Source: Chrysaora quinquecirrha (taxonomy: Eukaryota > Cnidaria > Scyphozoa > Semaeostomeae > Pelagiidae). From it: a DNA stretch of 64,000 bases. This document shows positions 11,001-26,145 of the stretch, piece by piece (positions within the stretch are counted from its first letter, which is position 1; the number at the start of each line of letters is the position of its first letter). The stretch spans positions 62,001 through 126,000 of the forward strand of contig JACTAT010000246.1 in NCBI GenBank assembly GCA_014526335.1, written 5' to 3'. The position numbers were made by a program, and so were the translations under genes. Below the pieces are notes generated by a model. That model had not been told where the DNA came from and did no database searches. It was given only the letters and a program-made list of their open reading frames with translations.

Positions 11001-13689
11001 ACATCGATAGTCCCTTCTTGATCTTTCTCCGCAAATACATCACGGAACTGACATTGATTATAATTTTGGCCCAGTTAGGGCATCCGACAAAATTTCTTCC
11101 GATGAAAGATTCTTGGAAGTTTTGTGTTGAGTTTGGATAAGGCACTTTTCCTGTGAACAAAATTTTGCTTCGTTCTATCGCCTGCCATATGAGAAATGCA
11201 ACATGTCGCCTTGGGAAAATACAAATGAAGAATAAATGAAACTAACCCATTCGAAAAGTGCATCTTCATCATCAAATGTTTGCCGGCTTGAAAACAAATA
11301 TCAATTCATTAAAGCTGAAACCTACCAGAGTATCTAAATGTCAAATGAATGCTTCTCGTCGTCGATTGGTATATATAAGATATGTACACATGGTGGTATG
11401 TGTATTAATGGCATATGGTTTTGGATGATAGCTGTGTAAAGCAGTGTATGTTGATATAACGATAAATTTGATTAAATGGAAATAAAAGCTGAGATCACCT
11501 TGGTTCTGCATTTTGATTTTCATTAAATTGTACTTTTCTGTTTGATGTAACTGGAAGATCATCAAAGTGTTCCCTAGTCACAGAAATTAAACATTTAACA
11601 TAAACCACATGTGCTATACTTACAAAGACATAATAACGAGATGTTCTGATGAAATATCAATAATTACCGATAAGATCTTTCTTCTGCTCTCTTTTTTCGT
11701 AACAATTCTGCATAAGCATCAACTATATCTGGAGTTGTTACTGCAATCAAATAACCAACAATGCTTTATTATATAAATTTATTAACCAGAAACGGTTTCA
11801 TAAAAATGTTCAAAGGAGCGTCATAGCCAAGTTACAGTAGGTATACTTTAATCGCAATGTTTCAACGTTTTTGCACTATTTCATTTGGTGTAAGAAGGGA
11901 CAAAATGAATGATACGATTGCAGAATAGGGTAAGGTATCGAGTCAGCCTAACGTTCATTTCACAAAAGCGGGTCCTTTTGCTCAATCTTCCTTGTCATTT
12001 CCTCCAACAAACAAGCTTTAAGTTGTTAACTCTATCAGCGTAAAAACCAGGGTTTAGAGGTGCAACACACAGTGTTAGTCAATTAATTTCCAAACGTTTA
12101 GATTGTTTTCATATGTTCTTCCATGGCAAATCATCGTCCTCTCAGATTGCGTTTGGGGAACATCTTGAAAGGCGGGTGAAGGGAAGATTACATGAATCGG
12201 ACATTGGATAAACCAAACCACAATACGTGGTGAGATGTTATTCTACAAAGATTACAACTTCACAATGCATGTTGTAGCAGCCTCTATTTCTCTACAAAAT
12301 GCTACCGAAACACGCATCACCACTCTGAAACACTTATAAAGACAAATATAAAGACAGAAGGATTATATTGAAAACTTCTGAAGTTGAATCAGCATTAAGT
12401 GACATCTTCTCAATCTATTACCGTCTCTTTTTTCTACAAATGCTTCTTTGTGAGCATCCTGCAAATAGATAAAAAAGAAAGTTTAACATAACCAAAGATA
12501 TCATTCAAGTAAAATGAAAAGGAACCACTGGATTCAAACAGATTTACCCTTCTTGGATTGAGTCTTCTTTTGGCATCATCATTATCATTGCCATCAACAG
12601 GAAGAGGTCTGCCAGTTCTTCTGAACTCTTGCTACAATTAATGAATTCAATATGAAGTCAAAAACTATGGCAAGCGTTGAACAGTTTCAAATTGATGATT
12701 TGTTGATTGAAGAAATGAATGATTTGTTGATTGAGGAAATGAATCAATGAATCATAGAAAATGATCAATGATTTGACAGATTACCTCTGCAGCATATCTT
12801 TTATAATCTTTCACTCTTTCTTCTTTCAATTTTCTTTGCTTTTTCTCATAATCCCCAATTGCTAGTCCTTCTACATCATTGCTTCTATGAAAAATAACAA
12901 CCAATTGGGACTTAGGACTACAAAACCTAACATTTAAGAAATTCCATAATCAATTGTTTGTTGACAGTAATGTTACCTTGATTGATAGTCAATCTGCATT
13001 TTGCCTGGGGAGTTCTCCTTTTCCTACAAAATAGAAGGATTCCTAGAATAATTAGCTGCAAAAAGGAAGATTTAGGTAGAAGAGTATGAAGCTTGAAGCT
13101 GCCTAATGTTGCAAGATTTCATTTTCAGTTCAAAATGTTAATACCCCTTTCATGCATTGTATAATCAGTCTGTGGTTACATGTAGCAGGTCAACCTCCAA
13201 ATTAGAAAGCTTGTTGTGTGCACCGAAAAACTTTGCTTGGTCTGCATTTCAAGGTTTTGCTGTGCATTAGCAATTTACTTGCTTAAACAATGCAGTAAAA
13301 AGTAATGATTTTCAAGTGCAATGATGTTTTCTGGTGCAGAAAGTCAGCTGTCTTCTGCATTCCACCTGGCAAAGGATTAGAATTCAAGTTTGTAGGTTAT
13401 ATCAATCTTTGGAAACCAATGCACATATTTATTTCTCAACTTTTCACTTTTGGTGCCTACTTTGTAAACTTTCCAACCCTGACCATACAGTAGATAAGAT
13501 AAAAGCAGGAAGCAAATGAAATTTGTCTGCAGAAGGAAAGCAACAAAACAAAGACGGAATCGAAACCTGAGGATCTTTTCGTGGACTGTTTTGAGAAGTT
13601 CTGAGTTTTTGTAAATCTTTTTTCTCTTGGTTTAATCTTTGTTTTTGCAAAGCAATGAATTTGTCTAGATCATCCTTCACATTGTCCAT
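2041..13689 (-). CDS. CSPP1: CSPP1 orthologue (centrosome and spindle pole associated protein)
   Basis: CSPP1 binds centrosomes, spindle poles and ciliary axonemes and stabilises microtubules. About 34 coding exons were read: 13567-13689, 12977-13023, 12785-12884, 12548-12631, 12422-12458, 11668-11740, 11499-11573, 11247-11286, 10973-11047, 10510-10644, 10321-10417, 10173-10230, 9633-10050, 9140-9181, 8823-8983, 8685-8734, 8104-8201, 7525-7728, 7113-7183, 6801-6854, 6613-6678, 6423-6506, 6158-6298, 5986-6054, 5176-5535, 4547-4587, 4381-4450, 4237-4270, 4038-4128, 3116-3218, 2874-3020, 2666-2789, 2200-2260, 2041-2110. The product is about 1,165 residues, close to the human length of about 1,220. 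Landmarks are the start MDNVKDDLDKFIALQKQRL, the motif GIFGGESTTS, YDPWGKSGAGAPVKDQRGK (the family signature), a Glu/Lys coiled coil, and LRRQLSAEETKVQNEL. The first exon begins GA-ATG after an AG, so a 5'UTR exon should lie upstream. The phase between exons 9 (10973-11047) and 10 (10510-10644) does not match, so that join is unresolved. The exon ending at 7113 uses a GC donor. Confidence 0.93.
3300..3960. repeat. Dispersed 'AATAAGCAAC' inverted-repeat elements, two adjoining copies
   Basis: About 3705-3950 matches the stretch at 61012-61264 along nearly its whole length: CTTTTTCAATAAGCAACT at the left, TGGTACCCCCT in the middle, and a final GCTTACTGACCGGTTGC segment. The preceding 3300-3700 carries the same AAGCAAC/GGGCTGA words and ends GCTTATCAAAAAAAAGTG, consistent with a second, rearranged copy. 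It lies in a CSPP1 intron. Confidence 0.6.
7251..7436 (+). repeat. tRNA-derived SINE, copy 1
   Basis: A Pol III-like head has an A-box-like TGGTGTAATCCAG and a perfect B-box GGTTCGAGCCC. It is followed by a body shared with four other copies (GTCACAGCCAGGGTCGA, GAGATCCTA, GCGACTGGCGCTAAA) and an ACCTTCAC-type 3' end. It lies in a CSPP1 intron, antisense to the gene. Confidence 0.75.
7838..8065. repeat. Palindromic 22-bp minisatellite (hairpin element)
   Basis: About four direct copies of a 22-bp unit containing CAGTGGAGGGATATCATCA occupy 7850-7950. They are followed by inverted copies (GATGATATCCCTCCACTGTA) at 7970-8055, so the whole region can fold into a long hairpin. It lies in the CSPP1 intron next to the YDPWGK exon. 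Confidence 0.75.
10735..10960. repeat. Partial copy of the 'CGTCTGACACTC' MITE family
   Basis: The segment TCATCTGACACTCTTC followed by GTCAGAAATAGACTG matches the terminal arm of the complete element at 33911-34258. ATCAATCAGCACAC near 10900 matches its interior. It lies in a CSPP1 intron. Confidence 0.5.
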
Positions 13690-13691
13690 TC

Positions 13692-14534
13692 CTACAAAGC
13701 AAAAGCAAGCCTAGGTTTGAAATTGATATTTTTTCATATATTTATGCATAAGAAATATGATCACTTTTTCTAATTTACTAAAATAATATTAACATGACTC
13801 AATCATCCTTTTGGAAGATCTTATCATCAATTCATTAAAATGCAAGTGCCAGTTGTACTGTAATTACCTAGGCCCTACCTAATTTTTATTGGGCCTAGCC
13901 ACCCACAAACAACGACATTTTCAAACAAATATATACCAATTAAACATCCATTTTGTTTTACTTAAATGCTTTTCTGAGTTAATCTTTGAAATAAATAAAG
14001 GAAATAATAAACTTTTACCGGATGTTCAATTAAGATCAGCCAGGAAAACGTTATTTCTCAAAATTCTGTAGGCCCACTATTTTGATCTTTCCTCCATCCA
14101 TAGCAATAGACTGTCAACAATCAGCCCCAGACTTCTGTCTCCCCAGGCTATTACGTCACTAGATGTCGTCATATACTTGATGTCAACCCCCGTCTAAAAC
14201 TATCTTGTTCATATTTTATCAGCTAAAAACGGAAAAAAATAATAGTAAATCAAAAATGCGATATTTTGAAATATCTGAAGTATAATTTATCAATAATTCT
14301 TTATATTTCAATAATATTTGCTAAAATTCTTTTAAATATTTCCTTGAAAAATGATAAATATGTGGTTTGTCACGGGGGTAATTGATAAAGTACTAAACGG
14401 AAGTCGACCGTACTTGATGTTCCTTCATATTTGTGGTTCTTTTTGATTTCATGATTTGCTAAAGAGAAGGAAGAAATTTCAAACTACTTCTTCGCAATTT
14501 TCTTGTTGTGAAGAGGTGGACTATAAACCAGGAT
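13692..14534. promoter_or_regulatory. Shared upstream region of CSPP1 and SMAP (divergent)
   Basis: The CSPP1 ATG (13689, minus) and the SMAP ATG (14535, plus) face away from each other with about 840 bp between them. The AG immediately before the CSPP1 first coding exon implies a non-coding CSPP1 exon within this stretch. A TTACGTCACTAGATG run at about 14151 contains a CRE-like TTACGTCA. I see no TATA box that I would trust and no other ORF. Its use as a bidirectional promoter is inference. Confidence 0.45.
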
Positions 14535-19334
<4,800 letters not shown>

Positions 19335-19906
19335 TCCAACTTTTTCTAATGATTATTTTGATGTTTTTATCGTCATTAGTTATTGTGATATATTTATGTC
19401 AAACTGCCAGTTATATGTACAGAAATCTCCCTGGATTTATGTTCATGTTTTGTATTGAAGTCTGAAAAGGCATTGCCACGTTTTGTCTTTAATAAGTCAA
19501 TTTAATGGCGAGCTGAAGCTTTGCTCTCGTGTATTGTGTAGCATCATTGATCAGTTGGGATTATTCCTTCCCAACATTTCTACAAGAGCATAATTATTTT
19601 TTGCAACAAGCTACCATCACTTAAAACATCATGGAAATCAAGTTTATTTCATTGTTCCTGGTGAGCGATTGCAAGTTAAAGATACCCACAATGTTTGAGT
19701 AAGATTATTCGGATTCTAAGCCTTTGAAATTGAGGTATCACCACTTGACATGAAATCTCTGCATTAATTACTTACTTGGTTCTTTACTTATCTTCATTTA
19801 TTGAATAATACTGTTTGAAATCTTGATTTGTCCGAATCTTATTGTAATTGGAGATGCAGTGCATCATTAAGGGAGTTTATAGCTATTATTTCAAGTAAAC
19901 GTAATG

Positions 19907-19912
19907 AATAAA
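19907..19912 (+). terminator. Probable SMAP polyadenylation signal
   Basis: AATAAA lies about 570 bp after the SMAP stop codon, before the AT-rich spacer that leads into the satellite. It is the clearest canonical signal in the 3'UTR. Confidence 0.4.
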
Positions 19913-20160
19913 GGTAATTAATAATTGTAATCATATAGATATATCTTGTTACTCCTGATTTTCTTGTTTATATCATACCTGTCAATGCCGTATTTTCTGT
20001 TCCTTGTTCATTACTTTTGTTCTTGTTCATTATTGATTTCTTGTTCGTTCAGTTGGGAATACCCAGAAGCAAAATCTCAAGCTAAGCAAAAAAAAATGGA
20101 GATAGAAACAAAAGTTCAGAAACAAGAATAAAGAAGTCCATGTACGTGCAAACATCTTAT

Positions 20161-21135
20161 TTATATTCTCTATCGTTGTTTCTTAGGTTGAGTATAAAGA
20201 GCAGAACAATGAAAACCATATGTCAGACTAATCATATTTTAGTATATAAGACCAGCCAGACGGCAAGCCTAGTATACTTGTATTATAATCAATCCTTTAA
20301 TATATTAATTGATCCTTTAAGTATGATCAATCCATCTGAGATTTATTCTCTGCCATTGTTTCCTAGCTTCAGTACAAAGATTACAACAATGAAAAAAATA
20401 TATCAGACTAATCATATTTTAGTATATAAGACCAGCCAGACGGCAAGCCTAGTATACTTGTATTATAATCAATCCTTTAATATATTAATTGATCCTTTAA
20501 GTATGATCAATCCATCTGAGATTTATTCTCTGCTATTGTTTCTTAGCTTCAGTACAAAGATTAGAACAATGAAAAAAATATATCAGACTAATCATATTTT
20601 AGTATATAAGACCAGCCAGACGGCAAGCCTAGTATACTAATATTATAATCAATCCTTTAATATATTAATTGATCCTTTAAGTATGATCAATCCATCTGAG
20701 ATTTATTCTCTGCTATTGTTTCTTAGCTTCAGTACAAAGATTAGAACAATGAAAAAAATATATCAGACTAATCATATTTTAGTATATAAGACCAGCCAGA
20801 CGGCAAGCCTAGTATACTAATATTTTAATCAATCCTTTAATATATTAATTGATCCTTTAAGTATGATCAATCCATCTGAGATTTATTCTCTGCCATTGTT
20901 TCTTAGCTTCAGTACAAAGATTAGAACAATGAAAACCATATATCAGACTAATCATATTTTAGTATATAAGACCAGCCAGATGGCAAGCCTAGTATACTAA
21001 TATTACAATCAATCCTTTGATTTATTAATTAATCCTTTAATAACAATCAATACATCTGAGATTTACTCTGTATTATCTTTTAATAGGTTCAGCATGAAGA
21101 ACAGAACAACAAAAAGCATAATCTAATTGGGGTGC
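20161..21135. repeat. Tandem satellite, 180-bp unit, five full copies plus a partial one
   Basis: The units start at 20161, 20341, 20521, 20701 and 20881, exactly 180 bp apart, each containing GACTAATCATATTTTAGTAT and AGACCAGCCAGACGGCAAGC. The middle copies are nearly identical, and the last one decays from about 21001 into a partial sixth unit ending near 21135. Because 180 is a multiple of three, a frame stays open through copies 1-3; a change to TACTAA then puts a stop at the same place in later copies. I regard the open frame as incidental. Confidence 0.92.
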
Positions 21136-21887
21136 CATTACCAGCCAGTTGTATCAGATTAGCCTTGGCAACACAAGATTTTCCCTCCAAGCATTTACTA
21201 TATCTTCTGCATAGCAACAATGTGGCATATCTCATTTTCTGCACAAGGATTCCAAATTCGAAAAGCACTTGAAAGAAATCCGAAAAGAAATGCTGAACTT
21301 TTATTAGAGTTTGGGGCAGCTTTGATGGAGAGCAGAAGGATGGATGACCACATTTGTCTACTCCTATTTTAGTACATATGAGAACAGCTATGAGGTCAGT
21401 CTAGTATATTATAAATAATATTCCTGCAGAGGGCTGATTTGGCTTTTCCCATTTTTCAACAAAAAGACAGCTCATTGAGATAAGAGTTAGAATGATTTCT
21501 AGCCAACCTGCTTACTCAAGAACAACCTATTTTTGAGTAACCGTAAATGTTTCTCTGCATCTGTACCTATGGGAATTTTGTGGTTTTAGACTGTCCAAGA
21601 CCAGGAGAAATTCCACGCTCTTGTACTGCAGTGTTTTATTTTTACTTTTTTAGACTTCAATGCTCTTTCAAGACCAGAAAGATGCGAAACTCAATAATGT
21701 TTTCATTAAGATTGGAAAGGTGGGACGTTGTAAAATAAGCAATCTGGCTTTGGTTGATGTTATCTATTATTGATGTAAGGGCCTAAGTTGATCGAACACG
21801 CTGTTACACTTTGCAGTGCAATTTTCTACACGTTGCCATATAAATTTCAAATATTTTTTTATAGATAAAAAGTGTTAAGACGGAGAG
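21136..21887. other. Intergenic stretch before BCS1L
   Basis: No gene is supported. Near 21370-21425 there are weak echoes of the satellite unit (CTATGAGGTCAGTCTAGTAT). A TTTTTTTATAG at 21856-21866, 21 bases before the BCS1L ATG, looks like a splice acceptor, so a 5'UTR exon of BCS1L may lie in this spacer. Confidence 0.4.
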
Positions 21888-24800
21888 ATGCCTATCTCGG
21901 ATTTGTTGTCTTCTCTTGGAGATAATCCGTATTTTTCAGCTGGATTTGGTTTAGTAGGGGTTGGAACGGGCCTAGCCATTTTGAGGAAAGGATCTCAATT
22001 TGGATTCACATTTTTCAGACGACATTATATGATGACACTTGAGGTCCCAAGTAAAGATAAAAGCTATCAATGGATGCTTCATTGGATAACAAACCGTGCT
22101 TGCACTACGCAGCATCTAAGCGTCCAAACAAGTTATCATCAAAATGACACTGGTAAAATTAGTACCACATTTAATTTTGCACCAAGTCCTGGAACACATT
22201 TCTTTTGGTATAAAAGAAATCTGATTAGAGTTGAACGTAATCGTGAAAAGGGAATGGTTGATTTACAAAGTGGAGCACCGTGGGAGACTGTTACCCTTTC
22301 GTCAATTGGTAGAAATAAAGAGATTTTTTATGAAATGCTAAGAGAAGCAAAAACACTTGCACTTTCAGAACAAGAAGGGAAAACAGTGATGTACGTTCCC
22401 ATGGGAGCAGAATGGAGGCAGTTTGGTTTTCCAAGGAAAAGAAGACCATTACATTCTGTTATTCTCGATGATGGATTGGCTGAAAAAATATTAGATGATG
22501 TTAATGAATTCATTCAAAATTCAAAATGGTATTCTGATAGAGGTAATTCTCACACTAATTACTTCTGTCAAGGGTAGGAAAAGTAGCTTTGTACCCTTGA
22601 CTGTCTTGTCCAATCTCTGTTATTGCCTTATGGCACACAACCTTGGGACATGCCCTAATGCATTTCAAGGGTCTTGGCTTGCTGTTTCAATGTTCCTTAT
22701 TTGGTTGATGCCATTGTGGAGCTTTGGGGCTGCTGGCTGTCTGTAAGAAATTAGCCCCGATGTAGCCCCTTCCCAATCGCAGAAACGTTGTGGTTGATTC
22801 TTAATACAATGTGGCATGTTGTACACCTTGTCCTTTTGTTTGCAGACCTTGGGACCACCCCTTTTGCTGAGTTATTGGAAAATTGCAAAACATAAGCTTA
22901 ACTTTCTTACCATTGATTTCCTTTGTGATTTCGTGAGATAAGCATTTGATTTCAATTTATGATTTAACTCTGATTTGCAGGTATTCCTTATAGAAGAGGT
23001 TATCTACTGCATGGACCCCCTGGCTGTGGAAAAAGCAGTTTTATGTGAGTACAAATTAAGCTTTGACACAGCTATATATAGCTAAATGATAGTGATCACA
23101 AAGTATAATGCAGATTCTTACTCCCTTCAGAGGGAAGCTTTCTATTTCTACATCCTTGTTCTTCAACGAGAAATCAGTAGAAAATAGTTTGTTTGCTTTT
23201 CTCTATGAGCATTTTGAAAGTATTTAAGGCCATGTTCACACGAGCATAAATGGATCGGATCTACTTTTTGTACCGATAGGCTTTGCAGTTATACACAATT
23301 TTGTAGATCCGATACATTTCTGGTCTTCAAACTGACCTACTTTGGATCACTTTGAAAAGCGTTCCAGTTGAGATCCAATCTACTTGCATCATGTCAACAA
23401 GTCGATCCGATTCAAAACTGGCTCTCTTTGAAAGTATAAATTACTGTAGAAATTTTCAGTAACCAGGCATGCGTCAATTGCTAGACCCAACAGTGGATCG
23501 GATCTATGTCTCGTAAACAGAAGGCCTATCGATACCAAAACTAGAACTTTTGGATCCGAACCACTTTAGATCCGATCCACTTCCGCTCATGTAAACGTTG
23601 CCTAAACCACTCTTTACACTGTTACAATTAGTTGCTTTTATGAGCAGTCTGTGTCCATGTTCTTTGCAAAGAAAGGGTCCACAATGCATGCACTGTGACA
23701 TCCACTTCTATTGCCATTGCCATTGCATGCACTGCCATTCTACTGGTCCTAGGAAACTAACACCTTTTCCTTTGAAAGACATAAAAATTTGCCATGTGAA
23801 TCAGGCATTTTCTTTGCCAATAATCAAGTCTCATTGATTTCTTTTTTAACAGACAAGCATTGGCTGGCGAATTACAATACAGCATTTGTGTAATGAATCT
23901 TGGTGAACGAGGACTAAGTGATGATAGATTAAACCACCTTCTAAGTGTTGCACCACAGCAGAGTATTATTCTATTAGAAGATATTGACGCAGCATTTAGT
24001 AAAAGAGATGAAGATACTGAGAAAAAGATGGCTACGACTGGTTATTATGCTAATCATGTAAGCATTTCAATCTTATAAATGATATATACTAGCTATTTGT
24101 CTTTTTCAAGCCATAGCCTGCAAACCTTCCGTCACAAACGGTAATCACATTGCGGACCAATTCAACTTTCCCGTCCGTGCCTGCTTAAAGCCAAGCCAAA
24201 CTCTGATACGGTATAACTAGACTTATTACAAGAGTCGTAGTTATCGCTATTGAGTCTATGCTGGACGCTCAAACAGCTATATGGTTGTTCCTGCTGTTTG
24301 CGATGAGTGGGACTCAGGTAATCAGTCTACGGTATAACTAACATTGATTATAAATGTAACTACTTACTTTATGTTGACATGTCAAGAACTTGTCAGAACT
24401 TATAAGATACAGCTTATCAGGGCTGCAAAACAGTGGAAAACTCTGTGGACATACTTGGAACCTTTTTTCGCCTGGTCTTAAACGCTTTTAAGTATACCCA
24501 GAGATAAGATGTTTCAGTTGTTTCTCGCAATTTTGAAATTTTGTACCACTCAAAAACTAAATGAATGATTTTAAATTTATTTTTCATTCACAGGTTACAT
24601 TTAGTGGTTTACTGAACTGCTTGGATGGTGTTGTATCAACTGAAGAAAGAATTGTTTTCATGACGACTAATTATTTAGATCGACTGGATAGTGCATTGAT
24701 TCGGCCAGGCAGAGTTGATGTTAAGGAAATTATTGATTATGCTAAAAATCACAGTTAAAACGAACATTTCAAAGATTTTATCCTGGAGTGAGTGATTCTG

Positions 24801-24937
24801 CAGCAGAACAATTTAGTGAAGGTGTTTGCAAGACAGGACGTCAATATAGTATGGCTCAAATTCAAGGTTATTTCATGTCTTATAAAGAAGATCCAGTAGG
24901 TGCTTTGAATAATGTTCGAAATTTGTTAAATTTTTAG
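21888..24937 (+). CDS. BCS1L: BCS1L, mitochondrial AAA chaperone for complex III (frame broken near the 3' end)
   Basis: BCS1L is an inner-membrane AAA protein that inserts the Rieske iron-sulfur protein into respiratory complex III. Exons: 21888-22542, 22981-23044, 23853-24057, 24594-24937. The N-terminus [20 protein letters not shown] and the hydrophobic segment [15 protein letters not shown] match the family's targeting/membrane region. The BCS1 domain follows, then Walker A GPPGCGKS, Walker [13 protein letters not shown], and the arginine-finger region [20 protein letters not shown]. After [10 protein letters not shown] the genomic frame hits TAA at 24756. The rest of the conserved C-terminus ([12 protein letters not shown] to [19 protein letters not shown], stop 24935-24937) continues in the next frame, so one base is missing around 24751. 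The exon 4 length is two modulo three, whereas the other exons fit. Length and similarity are otherwise full (human 419 residues). Confidence 0.93.
23226..23606. repeat. MITE with imperfect inverted repeats of about 38 bp
   Basis: The left end AAGGCCATGTTCACACGAGC continues to TGGATCGGATCT. The right end AGATCCGATCCACTTCCGCT continues to CATGTAAACGTTGCCTAA and is its imperfect inverse. Interior GATCCGAT words recur on both strands. It lies in BCS1L intron 2. Confidence 0.7.
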
Positions 24938-26145
24938 ATAGAATTATTCTTTTAACCTCGAGCATTGTCTTCCTTTATCTTATATGAATCGGGGCTTAAA
25001 ACGTTTCATAACTACTGTAATGGATGGAAGGAAACGAACATTGAAATTTTGAAAACAGTCAGGTCACATTGGTACGGTGTTCATCTTCTGCATTTTGATC
25101 TCATCGTGTGTTAGCTCCTGTTCTGATAAGTGATCGGCTGCTAATCTTTCGATAACTACTTTTCTCTGCTAATCACCCTTAGGCAATATACATCTGGAAG
25201 CATGCTTTATGGGCATCTAGGCTGTGGATTGTGCGTCAGCCCTTAGGATGAAAGAAATTTATCTGCTGTTTCTTCAAAATTTGTTCAAATGTGTGTTTGT
25301 TTTAGTGTTCTGACCATGTTTCGCATTTCTATTACAGTAAAAAGCCGCACATAAGAACCAAAGTTTTTTAATGCAGCGTTTTTTAGGCTCTTATAAAGGA
25401 GGTGTATACTATCATCACCAGACTATAGGTTCCTCCTATAGGGAACAAACCATGACTAAGGGTTCAGCTGCTTAAGCAGGCCCTGCCTATCGTTGCTCTC
25501 AATGCACGTTTTCTGGATCCCATGGAAGAGGTTGACAAACAAAAAACTTGCATTTAAATCCCGTTTATTGAATTAAAACCCTTTAATAAGAACCTGTTTG
25601 GATATCACACTGAAATGGTTCTTTTTTATTTGATAGAAAATATACAACGTGAAGCTGTAGGTTCTTAATAAACGAAGGTTCTCGTGTGCGGGTTTTACTG
25701 TAACTTATCCCCCCTCGCCTCTTTGCTCGCCATGCGCTCCTATAGACTTCTGTTCCATTTGCTTGGCTTTGCAAAATAATAAGTAGAGGCTACAACAGAA
25801 GATACTTTGCGTTTATGTTATGATATTGTTTATGTTTATATTATTTTTTGCATCATGTTTCGTGTTAGAATTAAGTACAGTAATTTGATTCGGTGGGACA
25901 ATTGTTGCTTCCACGCTCTGTAGGATGTCTTTATTTGGGCCGATTTACAATTCGTGCACGAATCGTCCTGTCTCAGACAAAAATCAGAAGTTCAGGTCAA
26001 AGACCCGTCAAAGACAGCAGCTAATTTTGTTTTTTATAAGTATTTATGTAAGTTATTAATTTGTTGCTTCGCTGTTTTATATCATTTTTAATCAAGACCT
26101 TGTGTATTATAAAGAGCATTTGAATCCTAAGCGATTGATATCTCG
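24938..26145. other. Intergenic stretch between BCS1L and NOL4
   Basis: Apart from the MITE at 25335-25700, I see no conserved ORF or RNA gene. Transcription of NOL4 should start within the last few hundred bases, but no core promoter element is convincing. Confidence 0.4.
25335..25700. repeat. Tc1/mariner-like MITE, CAGTAAAA ends flanked by TA
   Basis: The ends are CAGTAAAAAGCCGCACATAA on the left and the inverse of CAGTAAAACCCGCACACGAG on the right, each flanked by TA, the target duplication of Tc1/mariner elements. It is about 366 bp with no transposase ORF. Confidence 0.7.

Noticed and set aside
20140..20640. 166-codon open frame
   Set aside because: It is produced by the 180-bp satellite, whose length is a multiple of three; it ends once the unit gains a stop, and has no gene-like features.
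22328..22746. Minus-strand frame and plus-strand frame overlapping BCS1L exon 1
   Set aside because: Shadows of the conserved BCS1L frame and its intron read-through.
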